In this document: piece after piece, positions 56,903 to 64,000 of the stretch
Layout: the number at the start of each line of letters is the position of its first letter
Numbering within the stretch: the stretch's first letter is position 1
Assembly (NCBI RefSeq): GCF_019966515.1
Contig: NZ_JAIMIB010000011.1
Location: 89,366 to 153,365, forward strand
Length of the DNA: 64,000 nt
Origin: Roseovarius aestuarii
Lineage (GTDB): Bacteria; Pseudomonadota; Alphaproteobacteria; Rhodobacterales; Rhodobacteraceae
Reading direction: 5' to 3'
Made by a program: the position numbers and the translations under genes
Notes under the pieces: model-generated
What the model was told of the DNA's origin: nothing
The model's input: the letters and a program-made list of their open reading frames with translations, nothing else
Databases searched by the model: none

Positions 56903-57268
56903 TCAGATAACTCTGCGGGCCCGCGTGTTTATAGGTGTTGAATTGGCGGGTCTCGGCTCGAACGCGATGACCTTTGCCCGGCTGTCGTCAACCACAATCG
57001 GGGTGCCCTGCGCAGGTAAAGTGCCTGCTTTTTTCAAATCATGCGCCAAGGTCGGATATTCGTCCGACGCCACCAAACGTGGGTTACAGGCCAACCGCAT
57101 ATGACGGTCTTCATGCACTTCGAACTGAACCAGATCGCCGGCGTCCATGTCCGCGCCATCCAGCGCGCATAGCCCATCACCTTTGAAAAAAGCCAGATCA
57201 CCGTGATCTTCACACCAGATCACTGCCCGGTTCTTAATTTGATCGCTCCACAATACTACGCCAAACAT
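56903..57268 (-). CDS. Conserved hypothetical protein
   Basis: 121-residue soluble protein starting MFGVVLWSDQIKNRAVIWCEDHGDLAFFKG, beta-rich with a pattern (VVLWSD, AVIWCEDHGDLAFF) that recalls small cold-shock/OB-like folds, though I cannot assign it. ATG at 57268 is preceded by GGGGAAG. I recall similar roseobacter proteins of unknown function. Convergent with ilvN across a 157-base gap with no other gene. Confidence 0.7.
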   Translation of the reverse strand: MFGVVLWSDQIKNRAVIWCEDHGDLAFFKGDGLCALDGADMDAGDLVQFEVHEDRHMRLACNPRLVASDEYPTLAHDLKKAGTLPAQGTPIVVDDSRAKVIAFEPRPANSTPINTRARRVI

Positions 57269-57369
57269 ATCTTCCCCAATAGCTGTCCTTCGATCCCCCC
57301 ACCCACGATATTGGGGCCTTAAGAAGGGTTACGACACTTCTAATTTAACCTTGCTTCCAATAAACTTGT

Positions 57370-57391
57370 GTCAGTTAAGCAAAAAACTGAC
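57370..57391. promoter_or_regulatory. Inverted repeat upstream of HTH regulator
   Basis: GTCAGTT and AACTGAC form perfect 7-base arms around AAGCAAAA in an AT-rich region 136 bases upstream of the HTH regulator start and 102 bases upstream of the hypothetical gene at 57268. Possible autoregulatory operator. Confidence 0.35.
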
Positions 57392-57526
57392 GCTAACTAG
57401 CATCAAATTTGAGAATATGTATAAATAGGCGAGGTCTTGCCGACTCAACCTACGGTTATCATAACCGGCAACAAATCTGATCGAATCTCAATCGAGAGCA
57501 GTATTTTCCGAGCCGAGGGGAAAAAT

Positions 57527-58351
57527 TTGAAACACGTAAATCAGTCAAGCGTGGGCAATCCGAGTCTTGATCCGGCGGAATTGCGGGGAATTTTCGGTGA
57601 CAATCTTCGCAAACTCTGCGGCGCCTATTCGTCCGTGGCCGGGCTATGCCGTGAACTTGGTGTAAATCGCACCCAGTTTAATCGCTATCTCGCTGGCGAA
57701 AGCTTCCCGCGCCCGGACGTGTTGCATCAAATCTGCAACTTCTTCGGGGTAGACGCTCGTATCCTGCTTGAACCGGTCGATACGATCGGCCCCGCCGCCC
57801 ATGACGTGCTCAACCATCCCGTCTTGGCCGGTTTCTTCGGGCGCGAACCAGTGACCGTCGACGAACGGCTCTTTCCAAGCGGATTCTACAAGTTTGTCCG
57901 CCGGGCCTTTATCGGCACCAAAGATTACATGTGCGGGCTGGTCTTTGTGTCGCGAGATGACGGTTATACTTTTCTGCGCGGGTACGAGCCGCGCCAGGCG
58001 ATCCGGAAACAGGGACTATCAACAAACCCGAAAGAACGTGAATTTCGCGGCATCGTCATGCGTCAGGAAGAAGGTGTGATGGCGATCGTCACGCATCGGA
58101 ATGCACTGGCCGCCTCGTTCAACTTCCTCACGCCCGAAACATCCTTCCAGTCGAACCTCTGGGAAGGTTATGCCACCCGAACTGTGCGCGAAAAGGTCAC
58201 GGGTAGACGCGCCACGCGGATGGTTTATGAACATCTCGGCAATGATCGTACCGCCATCATGCGCACGGCCCGTAACGCCGGCCTGATCACGCTGGACGAC
58301 GTAGCGCCTTTCCAGGCAAGATTACTGCAGCCGGATCAGCCCTTCGTTTAA
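57527..58351 (+). CDS. XRE-type HTH transcriptional regulator
   Basis: 274-residue protein with an N-terminal helix-turn-helix (about 18-75: FGDNLRKLCGAYSSVAGLCRELGVNRTQFNRYLAGESFPRPDVLHQICNFFGV split across helices) and a C-terminal alpha/beta sensor-like domain (FYKFVRRAFIGTKDYMCGLVFVSR, RGIVMRQEEGVMAIVTHRNA). I place the start at TTG 57527, six bases after GAGGGG; the frame is open back to TTG 57437. It precedes the Rieske oxygenase gene on the same strand and may control it. Confidence 0.78.
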   Translation: MKHVNQSSVGNPSLDPAELRGIFGDNLRKLCGAYSSVAGLCRELGVNRTQFNRYLAGESFPRPDVLHQICNFFGVDARILLEPVDTIGPAAHDVLNHPVLAGFFGREPVTVDERLFPSGFYKFVRRAFIGTKDYMCGLVFVSRDDGYTFLRGYEPRQAIRKQGLSTNPKEREFRGIVMRQEEGVMAIVTHRNALAASFNFLTPETSFQSNLWEGYATRTVREKVTGRRATRMVYEHLGNDRTAIMRTARNAGLITLDDVAPFQARLLQPDQPFV

Positions 58352-58456
58352 CGCGCCTGAAAATACTGTCGTAATGAGATAAGCGGCGTCGCGTTCTGTC
58401 GGTTCGCGCTGGAACGATTCCAGCTACGAGACAGCAAGAAACTTCTGGAGGCCGCT

Positions 58457-59617
58457 ATGACCCACCCCGCCACCGATCTGTCCAACGTCCGCACCGGAAT
58501 CGAGGCTGCCAACGGGCTGCCAAACGCGCATTACATCAACCCCGGTGTTTTCGCCGAAGAACGCCAGGCGCTGCTTTATGGCCAGTGGGCGGGTCTTGCG
58601 GTGGCGGCCGACGTCCCCGAGCCCGGCGATGCGATTCCCCTGGAATTCCTTGGCATGCCGCTGTTGCTCATTCGCGACAAGGAAGGCGACGTGCGCGTGT
58701 TCCAGAACATCTGCCGCCACCGCGGTATGATCCTGGTGGAAGAACCCCGCAAAATCGAAGGCGCGATCCGGTGTCCCTATCACTCCTGGTGCTATTCGAC
58801 CAAGGGCAAGCTGGTCAGCACGCCCCATGTGGGCGGCCCGGGCCAGAACACCCACGCGGCGATCAAACGCGATGAGCTGGGCCTGAATGAAGTGCGCAGC
58901 CATGTCTGGCGCGATGTGGTCTGGATCAACGTTTCAGGCGATGCGCCGGCCTTCGAAGAAGTTCATGCCGATCTGATCAAACGCTGGGCCGATTTCGACA
59001 AACCCCTCTATCACGGCGGTGCCGACAGCAAGTTTCAGCTTGAGGTGCAGACCAACTGGAAGCTTGCAGTCGAGAATTACTGCGAAAGCTACCACTTGCC
59101 CTGGGTGCATCCAGGGCTCAACAGCTACTCCCGGCTGGAAGATCACTATCACATCGAACAGCCCGGACAGTTCTCGGGTCAGGGCACCATGGTCTATCGC
59201 CAGCTGACCAACGAAAACGGTGAAACCTTCCCGGATTTCGAAGAAGTCGGAGAGAAATGGGATGAACAGGCAGAATATATCGCCGTTTATCCCAACGTCC
59301 TTCTGGGCGTGCACCGCGACCACGCCTTTGCGATCATCCTTGAGGCCAAGGGAACCGAAAAGACACTGGAACATGTCCATCTCTACTATTCGGTCCCCGA
59401 CAGCGACGGTGGATTGCGCGACCGTAACACGCGACTGTGGAAATCGGTTTTCGAAGAGGACGTGTTTGTTGTCGAGGGCATGCAGAAAGGCCGTCACGCG
59501 GATATGTTCGACGGTGGGCGCTTTTCACCGGTTATGGATAGCCCGACCCATGTGTTCCACCAATGGGTGGCTGAAAAGGTCGATGCCCATCGTTCAATGG
59601 CGCACGCGGCTGAATGA
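58457..59617 (+). CDS. Rieske-type ring-hydroxylating / N-demethylating oxygenase alpha subunit
   Basis: 386-residue protein with an N-terminal Rieske [2Fe-2S] domain (Cys86-x-His88 in NICRHRGM and Cys106-x-x-His109 in CPYHSWCYS) and a C-terminal catalytic domain with mononuclear iron ligands His213 and His218 in ENYCESYHLPWVHPG. The bridging Asp is not in the usual place beside them, but a later acidic residue is likely. The fold and CYHxxxxH spacing match the carnitine/betaine-type oxygenases as well as aromatic dioxygenases; no reductase gene is adjacent, so substrate and partner are unknown. ATG follows GGAGG. Confidence 0.85.
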   Translation: MTHPATDLSNVRTGIEAANGLPNAHYINPGVFAEERQALLYGQWAGLAVAADVPEPGDAIPLEFLGMPLLLIRDKEGDVRVFQNICRHRGMILVEEPRKIEGAIRCPYHSWCYSTKGKLVSTPHVGGPGQNTHAAIKRDELGLNEVRSHVWRDVVWINVSGDAPAFEEVHADLIKRWADFDKPLYHGGADSKFQLEVQTNWKLAVENYCESYHLPWVHPGLNSYSRLEDHYHIEQPGQFSGQGTMVYRQLTNENGETFPDFEEVGEKWDEQAEYIAVYPNVLLGVHRDHAFAIILEAKGTEKTLEHVHLYYSVPDSDGGLRDRNTRLWKSVFEEDVFVVEGMQKGRHADMFDGGRFSPVMDSPTHVFHQWVAEKVDAHRSMAHAAE

Positions 59618-59826
59618 AGGATATCGATGCGCAGATGATCGCCGCCCATGAGGCGAAGGATAGTGCTGCGCTCATCCGGCTTTATACGCGGGCGGCAGAT
59701 CAGGCCAATGATCTGACCGCCGCGTGTTTTTACCTGACCCACGCTTATGTCTTCGCGCTTGAGGCCGGTGCGCCCGAAGCCACCACCCTGCATGCCCGTC
59801 TAAAGGCTCATGGTCGCGAGGAATAA
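59614..59826 (+). CDS. Small protein coupled to Rieske oxygenase
   Basis: 70-residue helical protein (MKDIDAQMIAAHEAKDSAAL start) with a TPR-like or four-helix-bundle feel and no known motif. Its ATG overlaps the oxygenase stop by four bases (ATGA), so it is translationally coupled and probably works with the enzyme. It ends six bases before the convergent methyltransferase gene. Confidence 0.7.
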   Translation: MKDIDAQMIAAHEAKDSAALIRLYTRAADQANDLTAACFYLTHAYVFALEAGAPEATTLHARLKAHGREE

Positions 59827-59832
59827 CGCCTC

Positions 59833-60564
59833 TTAGAGCGTCGTAACCAACCGGTAACCGCAATCGCGGCTGTCCTGCCCGATCAGATGCGACTGTTGCT
59901 GTGCCCAAATACCGCTTGCAAGATCGGCCTCCAACCGGCCCAAACCGTCGGACACATCGCCCACCGCCCAGAAAGACGACATCGCCGCCCTGACTTTTGG
60001 GTCAAGATAGGCTGCGGGCCGCCGCCAATAGGCACTGAGGAACCCATCGGTGCAGTCATGCGGAATGGGTACCGGCGCAATCTCGACAGGGCCAAGCCAG
60101 CGTTCGTATTCGCCCATCGGCGGCATTTTCCCGTCATCCAGCGCCGCCAGTTCGGGAATATAGTCCAGCAACCAGAAGTCTCGAAACGACGGATCATATG
60201 TCAGGATCACGATCCGCCCACGCGTCACCCGGCGCATCTCGTTAAGGCCCTTTTTCTGGTCGTTCCAGTGATGCACCGTCAACACCGCCATTGATGCGTC
60301 GAACATATTATCGGCGAAGGGCAAATCCTCCGCGTATCCCTGAATAACCGACGCCGCCGATACCGGTCGTTGCTTTATCATTTCATCCGAAGGCTCAATG
60401 GCCGTGACCTGTCGGTCGACCGGCTCGTACGATCCAGCCCCGGCGCCGACATTCAAAACGGTTTTCGCAGGCCCCAACGCTTCTGCGATAATTTTCCCGA
60501 TCCGCGGGTCGGGTTTGCGCAGATCGGCATAATTAAGGCCGATGGTATCGTATCGCGTGCTCAT
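59833..60564 (-). CDS. Class I SAM-dependent methyltransferase
   Basis: 243-residue Rossmann methyltransferase of the Methyltransf_11 type. SAM motif I is VLNVGAGAGSYEP (about 36-48), motif II acidic residue in TAIEPSDEM, motif III region in LPFADNMFDASMAVLTVHHW. Substrate unknown. It is convergent with the oxygenase-linked small gene and divergent from the gene at 60611. Confidence 0.85.
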   Translation of the reverse strand: MSTRYDTIGLNYADLRKPDPRIGKIIAEALGPAKTVLNVGAGAGSYEPVDRQVTAIEPSDEMIKQRPVSAASVIQGYAEDLPFADNMFDASMAVLTVHHWNDQKKGLNEMRRVTRGRIVILTYDPSFRDFWLLDYIPELAALDDGKMPPMGEYERWLGPVEIAPVPIPHDCTDGFLSAYWRRPAAYLDPKVRAAMSSFWAVGDVSDGLGRLEADLASGIWAQQQSHLIGQDSRDCGYRLVTTL

Positions 60565-60610
60565 GCCGCCCCCTATTATTCCATGCCAAACTTGTCTCCA
60601 TGAGACCGCC

Positions 60611-60814
60611 GTGACCCGATGGGCGCTGACCTGCGCAGCTTGCGGCTCACCCTTGCATCACAATAATGCAGGCATACCTTTTGTGAAACCGCTCTGGCGG
60701 GTAGAAGCAGTCATCACTGGCCCGGCATGTGCGACTCGCATGATGACCGCCGCCGAACCGCGCAGCACTGACGAGAAACTCGACCATGTCGCCTTCAGCC
60801 CCCACACAGACTAA
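60611..60814 (+). CDS. Possible small Cys-knuckle protein
   Basis: 67-residue frame from GTG 60611 beginning TRWALTCAACGSPLH, with one CxxC knuckle near residue 8 but no second pair to complete a zinc ribbon. A similar head (TRWxLTCAACGAPL) is familiar from small roseobacter proteins, but the rest here looks random, so it may be a decayed or frameshifted copy. Ribosome site is weak. Confidence 0.3.
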   Translation: MTRWALTCAACGSPLHHNNAGIPFVKPLWRVEAVITGPACATRMMTAAEPRSTDEKLDHVAFSPHTD

Positions 60815-60874
60815 ATGGAACAAGGTCTGCCGCGCGGTCACCCGGTTCGTTCCGGATCCTGCACGGGCTCGCGA

Positions 60875-61912
60875 ATGATCAAAAGGTCGCTTCTGATCGC
60901 CATAGGGGCAGTCATTCTGTCCCTGCTCGTGCATGGTCTGGGCCTGAGCCTCACATCGCGGAACGTGCAGACATCGCCAGGTCAGGAAACCATCGTTGAC
61001 GTGACCGATGTCGGCAGCACGTTCGAGGATTTTGCCGAAGCACTGCCCGAGCCCGAAACACCCGAGATCACGCGACCTGAACCGGTGGTCGAAACTTCAC
61101 CCACATCGCAGGCGCTTGTCGCATCAGAGACGCCGCAATACGTGACGACGCCCGATACCGGAACGGCCGAGGTGCTCGAACCCGATGCAGCCGAAGCACC
61201 TTCGGGCGGCGAAGATGACACCGTTTCAGATGCGCTCGCACCAGAAGCAGCCGTCACAGAAACCGAAGCCGCACCACCAGAAGGCGCACCGGAGGGCAGC
61301 GCCGATCCGACGGAAACGGCAAAGGCAGCGCCTTCCCCGAGCCTCGAACTGCCGCTGCCCCCCGAGACGCTGCAACCGGATATCGTGATCGCGGCCCTAC
61401 CCGACAATCCTGACATTACAGAGACCGAAGAGGCCGACGACAGCTCGGCTTCAGCCATCACCCGGTCGTTGCGCCCCCCGAAAGAACGACCCTCGGCGGA
61501 AGCGTTGGGCGTACCTGAAGGCACGCAGCAACGCGCCGCCTCCGGCGTGATCGAATCGCCGCTTACCGCATACCGGCGCAGCGGCGTCGACCTTCTCAGC
61601 GGTGCAGGTTCCGGCGGCACGGGCGCCAGCGGCTTTCGCAGTGCCGGGAACGCGGGCGCAACGAACTACGTGGGCCAGATTTTGACCCGGCTCAACCGCG
61701 CGCCGGTTGTCTATGCCTCAGCCCGTGGGGTCGCGCGCGTGGCCTTTCTGATCAACCCCGACGGCTCGCTAGCCTGGGTCAGAGTCCTCAGAAGCAGCGG
61801 CACCTCGGATATTGATCGCGCCGCGCGTGCCCAGGTACGCAGCGCCGCCCCCTTCCCCCGCCCACCATCCGGCACCAGCCAGCGGTTGGTATTCAACTAT
61901 CGCAACAGGTGA
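60875..61912 (+). CDS. TonB-family protein
   Basis: 345-residue energy transducer: an N-terminal membrane anchor (about 5-27, LLIAIGAVILSLLVHGLGLSL), a long Pro/Glu/Thr-rich periplasmic linker (about 30-255) and a C-terminal TonB domain (about 262-345: NYVGQILTRLNRAP, GVARVAFLINPDGSL, LRSSGTSDIDRAARAQV). It should pass proton-motive energy from ExbB/ExbD to an outer-membrane receptor; no receptor gene lies in the window. ATG at 60875 is chosen because the anchor starts there. A 91-base gap separates it from the next gene. Confidence 0.85.
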   Translation: MIKRSLLIAIGAVILSLLVHGLGLSLTSRNVQTSPGQETIVDVTDVGSTFEDFAEALPEPETPEITRPEPVVETSPTSQALVASETPQYVTTPDTGTAEVLEPDAAEAPSGGEDDTVSDALAPEAAVTETEAAPPEGAPEGSADPTETAKAAPSPSLELPLPPETLQPDIVIAALPDNPDITETEEADDSSASAITRSLRPPKERPSAEALGVPEGTQQRAASGVIESPLTAYRRSGVDLLSGAGSGGTGASGFRSAGNAGATNYVGQILTRLNRAPVVYASARGVARVAFLINPDGSLAWVRVLRSSGTSDIDRAARAQVRSAAPFPRPPSGTSQRLVFNYRNR

Positions 61913-62003
61913 TCATATAATTTGGTCCGAGGCCCCGATTGAAACTCAGAACGCGGCGGCTGTACACTCAGCAGCGCGCTATTCGCACAAAAGGAAGATG
62001 CCT

Positions 62004-62438
62004 ATGAATATGATCCGAAAGACCGCCTCGGCGATGATGGTCAGCCTGGCCCTTGCTACCGGGGCGGCGGCGCAGGACAAGGATCTGGGAGAGGTCGTTC
62101 TGATCGAGCTGAACACCACCAAACCTACCGAGGCGGGGTGCACGCTTTCCTTCCTAGTCCTGAACGGGCATCCAAGCCAGATTGACAAGGTTGTATATGA
62201 AACAGTTCTCTTCAACAGCGCGGGTCAGGTCGACCGCCTGACACTTTTTGACTTCGGCACCCTGCCCCCGGGCCGCCCAAGGGTGCGGCAGTTTTCCGTC
62301 CCCGGCGCCACCTGTGACGGGCTGAGCCAGATTCTGATCAACGGCGCCCATACTTGCGAGGCACCAGACCTGGCCGACACCGCCTGCGAGGCCGGGTTGA
62401 CCCTGGACACACGCACCAAGATCGAGGTGATAGGATGA
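62004..62438 (+). CDS. Secreted protein of the Ton cluster, unknown function
   Basis: 144-residue periplasmic protein: signal peptide (about 1-23, ends GAAAQ) and a beta-rich domain with three cysteines (CTLSFLVLNG, ATCDG, HTCEAP, TACEA). I recognise no named family. ATG at 62004 is preceded by AAGGAAG. Its stop overlaps the exbB start (ATGA), so it is coupled to exbB and likely part of the same envelope machine. Confidence 0.75.
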   Translation: MNMIRKTASAMMVSLALATGAAAQDKDLGEVVLIELNTTKPTEAGCTLSFLVLNGHPSQIDKVVYETVLFNSAGQVDRLTLFDFGTLPPGRPRVRQFSVPGATCDGLSQILINGAHTCEAPDLADTACEAGLTLDTRTKIEVIG

Positions 62439-63091
62439 CCGCGATAATTGAAACCCTGCGCCAGACCGCTGACCTTGGCGGCCCGGTCGTTGTGATTTTG
62501 CTTGCAATCTCGGTCGTGACGCTGGCGACTATTCTCTACAAGCTATGGCAGTTTTCGGCGACAGGCGTGGGACGGCACCGCGCACTGAAAGAGGCGGTGG
62601 CGGCATGGGACAAAGGCGACCGAAGCGCGGCCAATCATGCGCTGTCGGCGTCGAAAAGCTACCTTGTTCCCGTGGTCGAAATGGCCTTTGGCGCCGGACC
62701 GGAAGACGCCAAACGGCTGGAAGCCGAGGCCGAAACCCGGTTTGCCCGCCTCGAAGGCGGGTTTCGCCTGCTTGACAGCGTGGCCCAGCTTGCCCCGCTT
62801 CTGGGCCTCTTCGGCACGGTATTGGGCATGATCGAAGCGTTCCAGTCACTTCAGGATGCCGGCTCGCAAGTTGATCCCTCGCTGCTTGCGGGCGGTATCT
62901 GGGTCGCACTTCTGACCACTGCCGTTGGCCTCGCGGTTGCGATGCCCACGACCATGGTGCTCACCTGGTTCGAAAGCCGCATGGACGCGGAACGGGTAAC
63001 CGCCGAGCGGGCCATAGCGACCATCCTGCGCCCTCTGGGCCATCGTGATCCGGCTGCCTCCGACACAGCGGTGGTGCCGCATCGTGCGTAA
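62435..63091 (+). CDS. exbB: ExbB / TolQ-type proton channel protein
   Basis: 218-residue inner-membrane protein of the MotA/TolQ/ExbB family with three helices (about 15-40, 125-150, 160-185). The last two include the conserved LAPLLGLFGTVLGMIEAF and LLTTAVGLAVAMPTTM, which line the proton path. It forms a pentamer with an ExbD dimer. ATG overlaps the previous stop; exbD starts two bases after its stop. Confidence 0.92.
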   Translation: MTAIIETLRQTADLGGPVVVILLAISVVTLATILYKLWQFSATGVGRHRALKEAVAAWDKGDRSAANHALSASKSYLVPVVEMAFGAGPEDAKRLEAEAETRFARLEGGFRLLDSVAQLAPLLGLFGTVLGMIEAFQSLQDAGSQVDPSLLAGGIWVALLTTAVGLAVAMPTTMVLTWFESRMDAERVTAERAIATILRPLGHRDPAASDTAVVPHRA

Positions 63092-63092
63092 A

Positions 63093-63464
63093 ATGACCCG
63101 CAAACGGCGGTTGTCCCTGACGTCGCTGATTGATGTCATCTTCCTTTTGCTGCTGTTTTTCATGCTATCCTCAACCTTCTCGCGTTTTGCCGAGGTCGAG
63201 CTGTCCACCGCGAGTGCAGGTCGCATTGACAACAGCGGTACCAAGCCAAGCTTCCTTCAGGTCAGCCCCGAGACTTTGCGCATAAATGGTCGGGATATCG
63301 CCATAGAAGTGCTGCCTGAAATCTTCGCAGATTTGTCTCCGGACGCTGACACCCTGCCGCTGATCATCAGCCTGCAGGACGATGTGACCGCTCAACGACT
63401 GACCGACATTCTTGTGGTCCTGCGCGGCATCGACCGGCTCAGCATCCGCGTGTTGGGGTCATGA
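63093..63464 (+). CDS. exbD: ExbD-type protein, first copy
   Basis: 123-residue single-pass protein with the family motif LTSLIDVIFLLLLFFML; Asp14 is the membrane aspartate that carries protons. The periplasmic domain has the LRINGRDIA...PLIISLQDD pattern. Starts at ATG 63093 (a GTG nine bases earlier is possible). It overlaps the second exbD by four bases (ATGA). Confidence 0.9.
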   Translation: MTRKRRLSLTSLIDVIFLLLLFFMLSSTFSRFAEVELSTASAGRIDNSGTKPSFLQVSPETLRINGRDIAIEVLPEIFADLSPDADTLPLIISLQDDVTAQRLTDILVVLRGIDRLSIRVLGS

Positions 63465-63850
63465 TGCGTCGGCACCGCCATAGCACCAGACGAGAGCCCA
63501 CGATCGCACTGATCAATATCGTCTTCCTGATGCTCGTGTTCTTCATGGTCGCAGGCACGCTGTCTCGCCCGTTGGACAGTGATCTGCGTCTTGTGCGCAC
63601 GGCTGATCTTGAAGGCCGCGCGCCACCCGATACACTTGTGGTGCACGCCGACGGACGAATGGCTTACCGGGGCAAGGACGTGGCCTCGGTCAAGGCATTC
63701 TATGCCGCCCGCCCCGAAGAAGAGCGCGAAATCGTGCGGGTCGTTCCGGATGAAGCCCTGCCCGCCGTGACATTGGTCAACCTGGCCCGGGAACTCCGCG
63801 CCGCAGGTGCAAGCAGCGTGGTGATCGTGACCCAACGTGGGCTGGAGTGA
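63461..63850 (+). CDS. ExbD-like protein, second copy, with Asn in place of the proton Asp
   Basis: 129-residue ExbD-like protein with TIALINIVFLMLVFFMV; the position that is Asp in ExbD is Asn19. The rest of the domain (LVVHADGRMAYRGKDV, RVVPDEAL) is ExbD-like. As the aspartate is required for proton flow in known ExbD/TolR proteins, this copy probably serves as a structural partner in a heterodimer with the first copy. Ends 63850. Confidence 0.87.
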   Translation: MMRRHRHSTRREPTIALINIVFLMLVFFMVAGTLSRPLDSDLRLVRTADLEGRAPPDTLVVHADGRMAYRGKDVASVKAFYAARPEEEREIVRVVPDEALPAVTLVNLARELRAAGASSVVIVTQRGLE

Positions 63851-64000
63851 CCGCGCACCGTCACCTTTCACGTCACCCGCCAGACAAGGCTTGCTCCCAT
63901 CGCGGCCAGCATGACAAGAACAACCAAGCCTTACGCGCGTCGGAGGTGTTGGATTCGCCTTCGGTGTGGATGATTTTTTCGGGCAATTGCTCACCTGTGG
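63851..64000. other. Window edge, no callable gene
   Basis: 150 bases after the second exbD copy. A GTG overlapping its stop (63847) opens a frame to the edge, and a minus-strand frame reads ...EKIIHTEGESNTSDARKAW... to a stop at 63873; neither is long enough to judge. Confidence 0.4.

Overview
The window reads as a chromosomal stretch of an alphaproteobacterium of the order Rhodobacterales, most likely the marine Roseobacter group. The evidence is conserved gene order and content: bamE / DUF177-rpmF-plsX-fabH-ihfA-merR, scpA-scpB next to nagZ and argS, a five-carbon-from-glycine haem gene (hemA, 5-aminolevulinate synthase), ornithine-lipid olsB, and an FNR-type box upstream of hemA. The DNA is GC-rich with a few AT-rich intergenic gaps. 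I see no insertion sequence, prophage, CRISPR array or plasmid backbone; it is mostly housekeeping core with small lineage-specific insertions.

Layout. 1-1.8 kb: end of an AbrB-type membrane protein and an SDR dehydrogenase. 1.8-4.9 kb (minus): ABC-F ATPase, olsB and bamE. 5-9.4 kb (plus): DUF177, rpmF, plsX, fabH, ihfA, a MerR regulator and tRNA-Pro, then a dCTP deaminase-like gene. 11-19.6 kb (minus): a small basic protein, scpB-scpA, nagZ, an SPOR protein, argS, a cation/proton antiporter and dgt. 20-22.5 kb (minus): a three-gene unit made of a protein of perfect 21-residue repeats, a helical protein of unknown function and an EamA-type transporter; this is the best candidate for an undescribed system. 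22.8-25.2 kb: xthA, a flavin monooxygenase and a dksA gene broken by an internal deletion. 25.4-29.1 kb: a MoxR ATPase / DUF2927 lipoprotein / small membrane protein / VWA cluster. 29-37.8 kb (minus): DUF2189 protein, amidase, prfB, mrcA, cell-wall amidase and an aminotransferase. 37.9-40 kb: BepA-like protease and DsbA-like thiol protein. 40-44 kb (minus): ispG, rodZ-like and hemA. 44-50.9 kb: M20 peptidase, small membrane and periplasmic proteins, two identical tRNA-Asp, two tRNA-Val isoacceptors, an HTH regulator and a GNAT-like protein. 51-54 kb (minus): an HU-like protein with a long basic tail, a dinB-family remnant and PhoX. 54.1-56.7 kb: ilvBN under a clear leader-peptide attenuator. 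57-60.6 kb: HTH regulator, Rieske oxygenase and methyltransferase. 60.9-63.85 kb: a TonB/ExbB/ExbD energising unit with two ExbD paralogues, one lacking the proton-carrying aspartate.

Functional themes are envelope building (BamE, NagZ, SPOR, PBP1A, amidase, RodZ-like, BepA-like, Ton), lipid precursor synthesis (PlsX, FabH, OlsB), chromosome organisation (ScpAB, IHF, HU-like), and branched-chain amino acid and haem synthesis. All functions are assigned by reading the translated sequence and recalling family motifs; no database search was run.
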